This document shows, piece by piece, positions 36,231-45,010 of a stretch of 46,953 bases of DNA. Source of the stretch: DASSKO01 sp035690425. GTDB lineage: Bacteria; Actinomycetota; Actinomycetes; Propionibacteriales; Nocardioidaceae. Below the pieces are notes generated by a model. It saw nothing but the letters and a program-made list of their open reading frames with translations, ran no database searches and was not told where the DNA came from. Made by a program: the position numbers and the translations under genes. The stretch spans positions 1 through 46,953 of the forward strand of contig DASSKO010000193.1 of NCBI GenBank assembly GCA_035690425.1, read 5' to 3'. Position 1 is the first letter of the stretch. Every line of letters begins with the position of its first letter.

Positions 36231-36252
36231 GCTTGTGAAAACTAGCACAAGC
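36231..36252 (-). promoter_or_regulatory. Putative atp operon promoter inside an inverted repeat
   Basis: Perfect 7-bp arms GCTTGTG and CACAAGC separated by 8 nt. On the minus strand the spacer holds TAGTTT (36239-36244), a good -10 candidate about 85 nt before the first atp gene. This could be an operator overlapping the promoter, or simply a hairpin. Confidence 0.45.
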
Positions 36253-36297
36253 ACACCGGGAGAGAGAAATCGAGCGCCGCCGACACCTCGGTGCGGG

Positions 36298-37428
36298 TCA
36301 GGTCGGCAGGTTCGGACGCTGCCGGCGCCACCCGTTGACGCCGAAGGTGAGCACGAGCGCGATGAGGACGACCAGAGCGAGGCCGAGCACGGACTGCCAG
36401 CCGGTGAACAACGAGCCCGCCACGGCCCCGCCGGCGACGACCGCAGCCCACAGATACATCAACAGCACCGCGCGTCGGTGCGAGTGGCCGATCTCCAGCA
36501 GCCGGTGGTGCATGTGCCGCTTGTCGGGAGCGAACGGTGAGCGGCCGGCCCGGGTACGACGGACCACGGCGAGGACCATGTCGCCCAACGGGACGATGAG
36601 GATCGCGACCGGCACCAGGGGGAGCAGCACCGCGATCACGCTGGCCGATGAGCCGAAGAAACCTTGGTCGATGTCGACGGCGGGGTACTGGCCGGTCATG
36701 GAGATCGCCGAGCCGGCGAACACGAAGCCGATCAGCAGCGCTCCGGCGTCCCCGATGAACATCCGTGCGGGGAAGAAGTTGTGCGGCAGGATGCCGATAC
36801 AGGCCCCGACGAGGGCCATGCTCAAGAAGGCGGCGGGCGTGCCGCGCTCGAGGTTGTTGAGCACCGAGATCAGGTAGGCGAAGACGAAGAACGCCCCGGC
36901 GCCGATCGCGACCACGCCCGCGGCCAACCCGTCCAGGCCGTCGATGAAGTTGACCGCGTTGGTCGTGGCGACGATGACGAGGATGGTGAGCAAGGTGGCC
37001 TGCGACGCTTCCAGGGACACGATCTCGGCGCCCGGCAGCGGCACCCACAGGTACGTCACACCGCCGAGGGTGACCAGCCCGGCCGCGATCAGCTGACCGG
37101 CAAACTTGGTGATGGCATCGAGGTCGACGATGTCGTCGATGACCCCGACCAGGCACACCACGGCACCTCCGAGCAGCACGATTCCCGCGTCGGAGAGCAG
37201 CAGATCGTGACCCCGGCTCAGGAACGGCAGGTTCAACGCGACCAGGAACGACGCGATCAGCCCCCCGAACATCGCCACACCACCGAGATACGGGATCGGC
37301 ACCGCGTGCACGTCGCGGTCGCGCACCTGCGCCACCGCTCCCAGCCGCACCGCCGCCTCCCGGCTGGCGCTGCCGAGCAGGTACGTCACGGCGGCCGCGA
37401 TCAGCAGCACCAGCAGATACTCACGCAT
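36298..37428 (-). CDS. wecA: Undecaprenyl/decaprenyl-phosphate GlcNAc-1-phosphate transferase (WecA-like)
   Basis: A 376-residue polytopic transferase of the MraY/WecA family, making lipid-linked GlcNAc at the membrane. HAVPIPYLGGVAM, the catalytic NAVNFIDGLDGLAAG, FIGDAGALLIGF, and the HxHH loop KRHMHHRLLEIGHSH are all present, as are about eleven membrane helices. The same position between sua5 and the atp operon is found in mycobacteria (rfe/wecA, arabinogalactan linker). Its 5' end overlaps the sua5 gene by 8 nt. Confidence 0.94.
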   Translation of the reverse strand: MREYLLVLLIAAAVTYLLGSASREAAVRLGAVAQVRDRDVHAVPIPYLGGVAMFGGLIASFLVALNLPFLSRGHDLLLSDAGIVLLGGAVVCLVGVIDDIVDLDAITKFAGQLIAAGLVTLGGVTYLWVPLPGAEIVSLEASQATLLTILVIVATTNAVNFIDGLDGLAAGVVAIGAGAFFVFAYLISVLNNLERGTPAAFLSMALVGACIGILPHNFFPARMFIGDAGALLIGFVFAGSAISMTGQYPAVDIDQGFFGSSASVIAVLLPLVPVAILIVPLGDMVLAVVRRTRAGRSPFAPDKRHMHHRLLEIGHSHRRAVLLMYLWAAVVAGGAVAGSLFTGWQSVLGLALVVLIALVLTFGVNGWRRQRPNLPT

Positions 37429-38074
37429 CGGCAGGTTCCTCGACGTCGGGGACGACCTCGCGCAGCCGCTCCAGGCTCAACGCCCCCTGCCGCAGCACAC
37501 GGGGAACCGCGCCGGTCAGATCCACGATCGTCGAGGCCACTCCGCCGGACGCGGGCCCGTCGTCGAGATAGACCGACACCGACTCGGCGAGCATTTCCTC
37601 GGCCAGGTCGGCGGTGGTGGCGGCGACCCGGCCCGTGCGATTGGCGCTGCTGACCGCCAGCGGGCCGGTGCGCGCCAGCAGCTCCAGCGCAAGGTCATGG
37701 TCTGGCATCCGGACCGCCACGGTGCCACGGGTGTCCCCCAGATCCCACCGCAGCGACGGCTGCTGGGTGCAGACCAGGGTCAGCGCGCCCGGCCAGAACG
37801 CGTCGGCCAGGGCTCGTGCGTCGGCGGAGATCTTGGTCGCCAGCGCGTCGAGCGTCGAGCGGGCCGAGACCAGCACCGGCGGCGGCATCTCCCGCCCCCG
37901 TCCTTTCGCGGCGAGCAGTCGCCGCACCGCACCGGGGTCGAAGGCGTCGGCGCCCACGCCGTACACGGTGTCGGTCGGCAGCACCACCAGCGCGCCCTCG
38001 CGGGTCGCCGTCGTCGCGGCTTCCAGGCCGGCCTCGCGCTGGTCGGGGTCGCTACAGATGTACCGCTGGCTCAC
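37421..38074 (-). CDS. tsaC: L-threonylcarbamoyladenylate synthase (Sua5/YciO/YrdC)
   Basis: A 217-residue enzyme that makes threonylcarbamoyl-AMP for the t6A tRNA modification. The conserved pocket LPTDTVYGVGADAFDP is near residue 34, followed by LLAAKGRG and PGALTLV. The SxN motif SSANRTG and the Gly-rich late part are present. The GTG at 38074 (reading VSQRYICSDP) fits homologues better than the ATG 18 nt earlier, whose only GGAG is directly adjacent. Confidence 0.95.
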   Translation of the reverse strand: MSQRYICSDPDQREAGLEAATTATREGALVVLPTDTVYGVGADAFDPGAVRRLLAAKGRGREMPPPVLVSARSTLDALATKISADARALADAFWPGALTLVCTQQPSLRWDLGDTRGTVAVRMPDHDLALELLARTGPLAVSSANRTGRVAATTADLAEEMLAESVSVYLDDGPASGGVASTIVDLTGAVPRVLRQGALSLERLREVVPDVEEPADA

Positions 38075-38113
38075 AAGCGCCCATCGTGCCATCTCCGCAC
38101 CAGCCGGTGCGCC

Positions 38114-38950
38114 TCAGCACCGCCGGGCGCACAGATAGCGCGGACGCCCGGCCAGGTCATGGTGGTCCCGTACGTCGGACCACCGCCCGGTCGAGGTGAA
38201 CACGGCCGGCCCCGACTGGCCCTGCTGGTCGGCGTGCTCACAGCCGGCCCAACCGCCCGGCCGCAGCAGCCGGTGCGCCACCTGTTCGACCACGCGGATC
38301 GCGTCGAGCCCGTCCTCGCCCGACCACAGCGCCTGCGGCGGATCGAAGTCCCGAGCCTCGGCCGCCACCGTCTCGTAGGCGGTAAGGGGAATGTACGGCG
38401 GGTTCGCCACCACGACGTCCACCGTGCCGTCCAGATCAGGACATGCCGCGGCGATATCGCCCATCCGGAGGTCGACAGCGGTGCCCGCCAGGTTGCGTGC
38501 CGCCCAGGCATGAGCGTCCGGCGAGAGCTCCACGGCATGCACGCTGGCGTGTGGCGCCTCGGTCGCGAGCGCGAGGGCGATCGCGCCCGACCCGCAGCAC
38601 AGGTCCACGACGACGGGCTGGTCGAGGCCGGCCAGCCGGTCGAGGGCCCACCCGGCGAGCAGCTCGGTCTCCGGGCGCGGAACGAACACGCCCGGCCCCA
38701 CGGCCACGTCGACGTAGCGGAACCCGGCGACGCCGGTGAGGTGCTGCAGCGGCTCTCGGCGGGTACGTCGCTCGACGAGGGTGTCGAACGCCTGTTGCTG
38801 GTCCGCCGCCACGTCGTCGACGACACCGAGTCGGGTCCGTGGCATCGCGAGCACGTGCGCCAGCAGCACCTCCGCGTCGTGCCGCGGCGAGTCGACACCG
38901 GCAGCCTGCAGACGCTCGCAGGCGCGGGCAAGCGCGGCCCGGGCACGCAT
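38114..38950 (-). CDS. prmC: Peptide chain release factor N5-glutamine methyltransferase
   Basis: A 278-residue SAM methyltransferase that methylates the GGQ glutamine of release factors. It has an N-terminal helical domain (to ~80), the SAM loop VDLCCGSGAIALAL and the catalytic VVANPPYIPL motif. Directly follows prfA, its substrate gene, by 2 nt. Confidence 0.96.
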   Translation of the reverse strand: MRARAALARACERLQAAGVDSPRHDAEVLLAHVLAMPRTRLGVVDDVAADQQQAFDTLVERRTRREPLQHLTGVAGFRYVDVAVGPGVFVPRPETELLAGWALDRLAGLDQPVVVDLCCGSGAIALALATEAPHASVHAVELSPDAHAWAARNLAGTAVDLRMGDIAAACPDLDGTVDVVVANPPYIPLTAYETVAAEARDFDPPQALWSGEDGLDAIRVVEQVAHRLLRPGGWAGCEHADQQGQSGPAVFTSTGRWSDVRDHHDLAGRPRYLCARRC

Positions 38951-38952
38951 GC

Positions 38953-40077
38953 TCAGGCGCCCGTGCTCTGTGCCTCGACGGCGGCCAGCCGGTCTGCGAG
39001 GTCGGCTTCGACGCAGGCCTTCAGCACATCGTCGAGCGCGCCGTCGAGCACCTGGTCGAGGTTGTAGGCCTTGAAGCCGACGCGGTGGTCGGAGATGCGG
39101 TTCTCGGGAAAGTTGTAGGTGCGCACACGTTCGGAGCGGTCGACCGTGCGCACTTGGGAACGACGTGCATCCGAGGCCGCCTCGGCAGCCTGCTGCTCAG
39201 CGGCGGCGAGGAGCCGGGCGCGCAGGATCCGCATCGCCTGCTCCCGGTTCTGCAGCTGGCTCTTCTCGTTCTGGCAGCTGACGACGATGCCGGTGGGCAG
39301 ATGCGTGATCCGCACCGCGGAGTCGGTGGTGTTGACGCTTTGCCCCCCGGGGCCGGAGGAACGGTAGACGTCGATACGCAGGTCGCCCTCGTCGACGGTC
39401 ACATCGACCGGCTCGGCCTCGGGCATCACCAGCACACCGGCGGCCGAGGTGTGGATCCGGCCCTGCGACTCGGTCACGGGGACCCGCTGCACCCGGTGCA
39501 CGCCGCCCTCGAACTTCAGCAGCGCGTACGGCGTCTCGCCCGGCTCCGGCGCCGATCCGCCCTGCCGAGCCTTGACCGCGACCGTGACGCTCTTGTAGCC
39601 GCCGAGGCCGGAGTCGTTGGCGTCGAGGATCTCGGTCTTCCAGCCTCGTCCCTCGGCGAACCGCAGATACATCCGCAGCAGGTCCGCGGCGAACAGCGCC
39701 GACTCCTCGCCGCCCTCGCCCGCCTTGACCTCGAGCAGTGCGTCCTTGCTGTCGCTGGGATCGCGCGGCACGAGCAGCCGGCGCAGCCGTTCGGCGAGCT
39801 CCGCGTGCTCGGCCGTAAGCCGCTGGGCCTCGTCGGCGAAGGAGCCGTCCTCACCCGCCAGCTCGTGCGCCGCCTCGATGTCGTCGCCGGTCTGCTGCCA
39901 GTCGCGGTAGGTGCGCACGATCGCCGTGAGCGCGGCGTACCGCTGGTTGAGCCGTCGGGCCAGGCCTGGGTCGGCATGCACCGAAGGGTCGGCGAGCCGC
40001 TGCTCGAGCTCGGTGTGCTCGTCGATCAACGCATCGACTGCCTCGAACACGCTGGCTCCCTCGCTGCTGCTGGACAC
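38953..40077 (-). CDS. prfA: Peptide chain release factor 1
   Basis: A 374-residue class I release factor reading UAA/UAG. The stop-codon motif PVT is in HRVQRVPVTESQGRIHTSA and the catalytic GGQ in YRSSGPGGQSVNTTDSAV. All domains are present. It starts 75 nt after rpmE. Confidence 0.98.
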   Translation of the reverse strand: MSSSSEGASVFEAVDALIDEHTELEQRLADPSVHADPGLARRLNQRYAALTAIVRTYRDWQQTGDDIEAAHELAGEDGSFADEAQRLTAEHAELAERLRRLLVPRDPSDSKDALLEVKAGEGGEESALFAADLLRMYLRFAEGRGWKTEILDANDSGLGGYKSVTVAVKARQGGSAPEPGETPYALLKFEGGVHRVQRVPVTESQGRIHTSAAGVLVMPEAEPVDVTVDEGDLRIDVYRSSGPGGQSVNTTDSAVRITHLPTGIVVSCQNEKSQLQNREQAMRILRARLLAAAEQQAAEAASDARRSQVRTVDRSERVRTYNFPENRISDHRVGFKAYNLDQVLDGALDDVLKACVEADLADRLAAVEAQSTGA

Positions 40078-40152
40078 GACAACGGCGCCGACCCGACGGG
40101 CCGCAGCGTGCGTAGCTGGCTGGCCCGTCGCCGGTCGGCGCCTCAGCGGTTG

Positions 40153-40362
40153 CTACTTCTTCTTCGCGTAGCGAGCCTCGAAGCGGGCCACCCGGCCACC
40201 GGTGTCGAGAATCTTCTGCTTGCCGGTGTAGAAGGGGTGGCAGTTCGAGCACACGTCGGCGCGGATACTGCCGCCGGGCTGGGTGCTGCGCGTGGTGAAC
40301 GTGTTGCCGCAGGTGCAGGTGACCTCGGTCGTCACGTAGTCAGGGTGGACGTCGCTCTTCAT
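40153..40362 (-). CDS. rpmE: 50S ribosomal protein L31
   Basis: A 69-residue zinc-type L31: CTCGNTF and CSNCHPFYTGKQKI give the cysteine ligands, with a basic KKK end. ATG with GAAGGAAG 4 nt upstream. A zinc-independent paralogue is not in the window. Confidence 0.98.
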   Translation of the reverse strand: MKSDVHPDYVTTEVTCTCGNTFTTRSTQPGGSIRADVCSNCHPFYTGKQKILDTGGRVARFEARYAKKK

Positions 40363-40519
40363 GTTGCTTCCTTCGCTGATCGGGACCGCCGGGTCGCCGC
40401 CTCCGCAAGACCGGGTGCGACGTGAACCGGAGCCAACTTCTCGATTGTGCCACTGTGCGGGATGGCCGCGCCAATCGGGTATCACGCGGTTCAACACCGC
40501 CCGGCACGCCGATGTTCCC

Positions 40520-40549
40520 CACTCCCTCACCGCGAGATCGCATTTCTGC
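40520..40549 (-). repeat. Dispersed repeat, copy C
   Basis: Minus-strand GCAGAAATGCGATCTCGCGG followed by TGAGGGAGTG. It is 29/30 identical to copy D, 41 nt away. Confidence 0.75.
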
Positions 40550-40560
40550 CCGCCCCCTCA

Positions 40561-40590
40561 CACTCCCTCACCGCGAGATCGCACTTCTGC
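40561..40590 (-). repeat. Dispersed repeat, copy D
   Basis: Minus-strand GCAGAAGTGCGATCTCGCGG followed by TGAGGGAGTG, a direct repeat of copy C differing at one base. Confidence 0.75.
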
Positions 40591-40735
40591 TCACGCCGTA
40601 GGTCGTTGGACAGCACCCTGCCCACAAGTACGTGGCGCGCACACGCCGGTCAGAGCGTGCGCGCAGCAACTCCAGTCGGTCCTGCAGCTGGCCGAATGGT
40701 GACAGACCTCAGGCCACGGTTTCCTGCTGTTGATC

Positions 40736-40778
40736 CCACGAGTGCCGACCGACCCAAGAGGCCGGCCGGCACCGGTGG
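40736..40778 (-). terminator. Hairpin downstream of rho
   Basis: Starts 13 nt after the rho stop. The 16-nt arms CCACCGGTGCCGGCCG and CGGTCGGCACTCGTGG pair at 13 of 16 positions around an 11-nt loop. There is no T-tract, as is common in GC-rich actinomycetes. Confidence 0.5.
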
Positions 40779-40791
40779 GGTCTCGACATGC

Positions 40792-42648
40792 TCAGTCGTC
40801 GTCGTGGTCGCGGCCGCGCCCCGGCGCCGTCGGCGTGGTCTTCTGGACCTCCATCAAGAACTCGATGTTGCTCCTGGTCTGCTTCAGCTTCTGCAGCAGC
40901 AGCTCGAGCGCCTGCTGGCCGTCGAGTGCGGACAGCACCCGGCGAAGCTTCCAGATGATGGCCAACTCGTCCCTGCTCATCAGCAGCTCCTCGCGGCGGG
41001 TGCCCGAGGGGTCGACGTCGATGGCGGGGAAGATGCGCTTGTCGGCGTACTGGCGAGACAGCCGCAACTCCATGTTGCCGGTGCCCTTGAACTCCTCGAA
41101 GATGACCTCGTCCATCTTCGAACCGGTCTCGACGAGCGCGGTCGCGAGGATTGTCAGCGAGCCACCGTCCTCGATGTTGCGCGCAGCACCGAAGAACCGC
41201 TTCGGCGGGTAGAGCGCGGAGGAGTCGACACCACCGGAGAGGATCCGGCCACTGGCTGGCGCCGCGAGGTTGTAGGCACGCCCCAGGCGGGTGATGGAGT
41301 CGAGCAACACGACTACGTCATGGCCGAGCTCGACCAAGCGCTTGGCCCGCTCGATCGCCAGCTCTGCCACCGTGGTGTGGTCGTCGGCGGGGCGGTCGAA
41401 GGTCGAGGCGACGACCTCACCCTTGACCGTGCGCTGCATGTCGGTCACCTCTTCGGGACGCTCGTCCACGAGAACGACCATCAGGTGACACTCGGGGTTG
41501 TTGGTCGTGATCGCATTGGCGATCGCCTGCAGCACCATCGTCTTCCCGGCCTTCGGCGGAGAGACGATCAGGCCACGCTGGCCCTTACCGATCGGCGCGA
41601 CGATGTCGATGATCCGCGTCGTCGGGATCGTCGGCTCGGTTTCGAGGCGCAGCCGCTCGGAGGGGTACAGCGGCGTGAGCTTGGAAAAATCGACCCGCTG
41701 CTTGGTGCCATCCGGATCGGTGCCGTTGACCGTGTCCACCCGCACCAGCGGGTTGAACTTCTCCTTGCGCTCGTTCTCCCGTGGCTGGCGGACCATGCCG
41801 GTGACCGCGTCGCCCTTTCGCAGCCCCAGCTTGCGGGCCATCGACATCGCGACATAGACGTCGTTGGGACCCGGCAGGTAGCCGCTGGTGCGCACGAACG
41901 CGTAGTTGTCTTTCATGTCGACGATGCCCGCGACCGGGATCAGGACGTCGTCCTCGTGCACCTGCGTGTCGGGCTCGTTGCCGCCACGCGACCGGTCGCG
42001 GTCGCGGGACCGGTCGCGGTCTCGTCCACGGCGACGGCGACGGCCACCGCGGCTGTCGTTGCGGTCGTCGCGGTTGCGGTTGTCGTTCCGATTGTCGCCG
42101 CGGTCATCGTTGCGGTTGTCGCCACGCTGCTGGTCGCCGCGGTTGTCGTTGCGGTTGTCGCCACGCTGCTGGTCGTTCCGGTTGTCGCCACGCTGCTGGT
42201 CGCCGCGGTTGTCGTTCCGGTTGTCGCCACGCTGCTGGTCGCCGCGGTCGTCCTCACGCCCGCGGTCGCGGTTGTCCTCGCGTTGGTGGTCCCCGCGGGC
42301 ACGCTGCTCGCCACGGGCGTCGCCGTTGTCGCGGCGGTCATCGCGGGCGCGGTCCTCGCGGGCGTGCTGGTCGCGGGTGGGGCGTTGCTGCGCGGGCGCG
42401 CCATCGGCTTCGGTGGCGGCAACGACCGGGGCGGAGCCGCCACCCTGTGCCGCCTGGATCGCCTCGACCAAGGCCCCCTTGCGCATCCCGCCGGCGCCCT
42501 TGATGCCAAGACTACCGGCGAGCTGCTTCAGCTCGGGCAGAAGCATGGCGTTGAGTCCACTCCCCCGGCGGCGGCGCGGAGCCGCGTCACCGGATTCACC
42601 GCCCGCCTGGTCGGCGGCCGGAGAGGTGGTGGTGATGGATTCTGTCAC
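40792..42648 (-). CDS. rho: Transcription termination factor Rho
   Basis: A 618-residue hexameric RNA helicase. Residues ~35-70 form the N-terminal SAP-like Rho_N domain (LNAMLLPELKQLAGSLGI). Residues ~95-235 are a charged Arg/Asp/Asn/Gln insert with repeated RGDNRND and DQQRGDNRN, typical of actinobacterial Rho and able to bind RNA or promote condensation. Next come the cold-shock RNA-binding domain (YAFVRTSGYLPGPNDVYV) and the ATPase with PPKAGKT (Walker A), VVLLDSITRLGRAY (Walker B) and the Q/R-loops. The GTG at 42648 has AAGGA 7 nt upstream and gives the known MTES-type start; the longer reading is rejected. Confidence 0.97.
   Translation of the reverse strand: MTESITTTSPAADQAGGESGDAAPRRRRGSGLNAMLLPELKQLAGSLGIKGAGGMRKGALVEAIQAAQGGGSAPVVAATEADGAPAQQRPTRDQHAREDRARDDRRDNGDARGEQRARGDHQREDNRDRGREDDRGDQQRGDNRNDNRGDQQRGDNRNDQQRGDNRNDNRGDQQRGDNRNDDRGDNRNDNRNRDDRNDSRGGRRRRRGRDRDRSRDRDRSRGGNEPDTQVHEDDVLIPVAGIVDMKDNYAFVRTSGYLPGPNDVYVAMSMARKLGLRKGDAVTGMVRQPRENERKEKFNPLVRVDTVNGTDPDGTKQRVDFSKLTPLYPSERLRLETEPTIPTTRIIDIVAPIGKGQRGLIVSPPKAGKTMVLQAIANAITTNNPECHLMVVLVDERPEEVTDMQRTVKGEVVASTFDRPADDHTTVAELAIERAKRLVELGHDVVVLLDSITRLGRAYNLAAPASGRILSGGVDSSALYPPKRFFGAARNIEDGGSLTILATALVETGSKMDEVIFEEFKGTGNMELRLSRQYADKRIFPAIDVDPSGTRREELLMSRDELAIIWKLRRVLSALDGQQALELLLQKLKQTRSNIEFLMEVQKTTPTAPGRGRDHDDD
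42040..42250 (-). repeat. Imperfect in-frame repeats in the rho insert
   Basis: The segment repeats GGTTGTCGCCACGCTGCTGG-type units several times at mixed 18-33 nt spacing, encoding RGDQQRGDNRND variants. Copy number probably varies among strains. Confidence 0.7.
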
Positions 42649-42944
42649 GTGAGGTCCTTCCCACGTCGGCGCACGCCGTACGCGCGCCTCGGATCGGCAA
42701 CGGATGTCCATAGACCCGTCGCGTGGGTGTGAAACCGACCAGGATTGGGTGGCTTCAAGGGTTCGCACTCCGGCTTCGACTGTCCGGCCTGCTGGATCGA
42801 GATCGCAGCGAAGCCGCCGGCAAAACCCGCGCTGGCGGGCACACGCCTAGCCAGGACATCCGAGAACCGGAGAGAGAATGGCAGCGACCCCGCTGGGGAT
42901 CGACTGCTGCTTCGACAGTACCACCATGCACGGCACCGGGTACG
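42649..42944. other. Gap between thrB and rho, probable rho leader
   Basis: About 300 nt. It contains a perfect 8-bp inverted repeat CGGCTTCG/CGAAGCCG (42771-42778 and 42809-42816) whose loop holds a short relative of the dispersed repeat core (TCGAGATCGCAG). It may end the thr operon and carry the rho promoter; I cannot assign a -10 safely. Confidence 0.45.
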
Positions 42945-43907
42945 TCAGAGGTCCAAACGTGTGTCCTGATCGAGATATTCCACGCTGGCACCGTGCCGGT
43001 CGACCGGCAGCACCTCGACTGTCCAGTCCGTCCCCGCGATGCTCGACACCTCGGTCGCGGCGACCGCTCGTCCGGCACTGTCTTGAGGGTGGACGCTCAG
43101 CAGGGCCAGGACCGACGGCCCGGCGCCGGACACGACCGCCGGCACACCGGCCCCGCGCAGCCTCGCCAGCAGCTCCGCGCTCGGCCCCAGGGCAGCCGCC
43201 CGGTAGGGCTGGTGCAGCCGGTCCTCAGTGGCCTCGAGCAGCAACTCCGGGTGCTCGCTGAGAGCTGCTACCAGCAGCGCGGCTCTGGCAGCGGTAAAGG
43301 CCGCATCGGCGTGGGGAACGTCGGCCGGCAACAAGCCGCGCGCCTGCTCCGTCGACATCGGCCACCCGGGGATGCACACGACGGGTAGCACCCGCGGGTC
43401 CGGAGCAAGGCTCAGCGACCGCGTGCGGTCTCGGTCGGTCCAGGAGACCACGAACCCACCGGCAAGGGCGGCGGCCACGTTGTCGGGGTGGCCCTCGACC
43501 CGGTTGGCGAGTCCGAGGACGTCGTCGCCGCCGACCTGATGGGGATCGGCGAGCATCGCCCGTGCCGCCACCAGCCCCGCGACGATCGCGGCCGCCGAGG
43601 AGCCCAGCCCCCGGCCGTGGGGCAGCTGGTTGTCGCAGCTCAGCCGCAGCGAGGCGGGGCGCTCGCCGGCCCAGGTGTCGAGCCCGGCGAGCAGCGAGCG
43701 GACGACGAGATGCGACGCGTCGCGCGGCACGACGTCGGCGCCCTCACCGCGTACGTCGATGACCACGGGGTCCCCACCGGAGCCCCACTCGATCTCGACC
43801 GTGTCGTACTTCGCGAGCGCGAGACCGAAGCTGTCGAAGCCTGGCCCCAGGTTGGCGCTCGTCGCGGGCACCCGCACCCACACGGCCCCGGCCGGTTGCA
43901 GAGGCAC
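42945..43907 (-). CDS. thrB: Homoserine kinase
   Basis: A 320-residue GHMP kinase phosphorylating homoserine. VRVPATSANLGPGFDSFGLAL is the substrate-binding start, PHGRGLGSSAAAIVAGL the ATP loop, and GAGVPAVVSGAGPSVLAL the third GHMP motif. GTG start 5 nt after thrC, with GAGG three nt upstream; third gene of hom-thrC-thrB. Confidence 0.97.
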   Translation of the reverse strand: MPLQPAGAVWVRVPATSANLGPGFDSFGLALAKYDTVEIEWGSGGDPVVIDVRGEGADVVPRDASHLVVRSLLAGLDTWAGERPASLRLSCDNQLPHGRGLGSSAAAIVAGLVAARAMLADPHQVGGDDVLGLANRVEGHPDNVAAALAGGFVVSWTDRDRTRSLSLAPDPRVLPVVCIPGWPMSTEQARGLLPADVPHADAAFTAARAALLVAALSEHPELLLEATEDRLHQPYRAAALGPSAELLARLRGAGVPAVVSGAGPSVLALLSVHPQDSAGRAVAATEVSSIAGTDWTVEVLPVDRHGASVEYLDQDTRLDL

Positions 43908-43912
43908 CGACC

Positions 43913-45010
43913 TCAGGCCAAGCCGGCCGCGTGGGCCGCTGCGTCGGTGTCGGCGTCGATCACGGTGTCGACCAGTCCGTCGAAGCCCGACAGCGCGGTG
44001 TCGATGTCCTTGAGGCCGTGGCCGGTGACGGTCACGACGACGATCTGGCCCCGGTCGACCTCGCCGACCGCGTGCCGGTCGAGCAAGCCGGCCACTCCCG
44101 CGGCCGACGCCGGCTCGACGAAGACGCCGTCACGCGCGGCGAGCTGCCGCTGGGCGTCCAGGATCTGCGCGTCGGTCACCGCATCGACGCGTCCGCCCGA
44201 GCCGTCTCGGGCGGCCAACGCCAGCTTCCACGAAGCGGGGTCGCCGACCCGGATGGCGGTCGCGACCGTGTCCGGGTCCGGGACCACCTGACCACTGACC
44301 AGAGGCGCGGCGCCGGCGGCCTGGAAGCCCCACATCCGCGGCGCAGTCGAGCAGCGCCGCGCCGCGGCGTACTCCCGGTAGCCCTTCCAGTAGGCGCTGA
44401 TGTTGCCGGCGTTGCCGACCGGGAGCACATGCAGGTCGGGCGCCACGCCGAGGAAGTCAACCACCTCGAACGCCGCGGTCTTCTGTCCCTCCAGCCGCAT
44501 CGGGTTGACGGAGTTGACCAGGGCCACGGGATAGTCGTCGGCGAGGCCACGCGCGATCCGCAGACACTCGTCGAATCCGCCGCGCACCTGCACGATCTGA
44601 GCGTTGTGCAGCACCGCCTGTGCCATTTTGCCTTGGGCGATGCGGCCCTGCGGGACGAGCACCAGGGATGTCAGTCCTGCGCGTGCGGCATACGCAGACA
44701 TCGATGCGGAGGTGTTGCCGGTCGAGGCACAGACGACTGCCTTCGCACCCTCGGCCAGTGCCACCGAGATTGCCACGGTCATGCCGCGGTCCTTGAACGA
44801 CCCCGTCGGGTTGTCCCCCTCGACCTTGAGGTAGACCGTGCATCCGGTGACCTCGGACAGCCACCCGGACTCCACCAGCGGCGTACCTCCCTCGCGCAAG
44901 GTGACCACCGGTGTACCGGCGTCGACAGGGAGCCAGTCGCGGAACTCCTCGATCACGCCGCGCCATTGGTGTGAGCCCGTGCGCACTGCCTCACTCACTG
45001 CCTTACTCAC
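43913..45010 (-). CDS. thrC: Threonine synthase
   Basis: A 365-residue PLP enzyme converting O-phosphohomoserine to threonine. The PLP lysine is in NPTGSFKDRGMTVA; ASTGNTSASMSAYAARAG binds the phosphate end, and LPVGNAGNISAYWKGY is the Gly-rich PLP-phosphate loop. The GTG at 45010 overlaps the hom stop by 4 nt (GTGA) with GGAG 5 nt upstream. Confidence 0.97.
   Translation of the reverse strand: MSKAVSEAVRTGSHQWRGVIEEFRDWLPVDAGTPVVTLREGGTPLVESGWLSEVTGCTVYLKVEGDNPTGSFKDRGMTVAISVALAEGAKAVVCASTGNTSASMSAYAARAGLTSLVLVPQGRIAQGKMAQAVLHNAQIVQVRGGFDECLRIARGLADDYPVALVNSVNPMRLEGQKTAAFEVVDFLGVAPDLHVLPVGNAGNISAYWKGYREYAAARRCSTAPRMWGFQAAGAAPLVSGQVVPDPDTVATAIRVGDPASWKLALAARDGSGGRVDAVTDAQILDAQRQLAARDGVFVEPASAAGVAGLLDRHAVGEVDRGQIVVVTVTGHGLKDIDTALSGFDGLVDTVIDADTDAAAHAAGLA

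Larger units (their letters stand above)
40363..40791. other. Intergenic region between rpmE and rho
   Basis: A 429-nt gap holding the rpmE promoter region, dispersed repeat copies C and D, and a rho-distal hairpin. I see no additional gene with support. Confidence 0.6.

Noticed and set aside
42040..42250. Regular repeats that resemble a CRISPR array at first sight.
   Set aside because: They are in frame within rho, unequal in spacing and the spacers are not unique; there are no cas genes.
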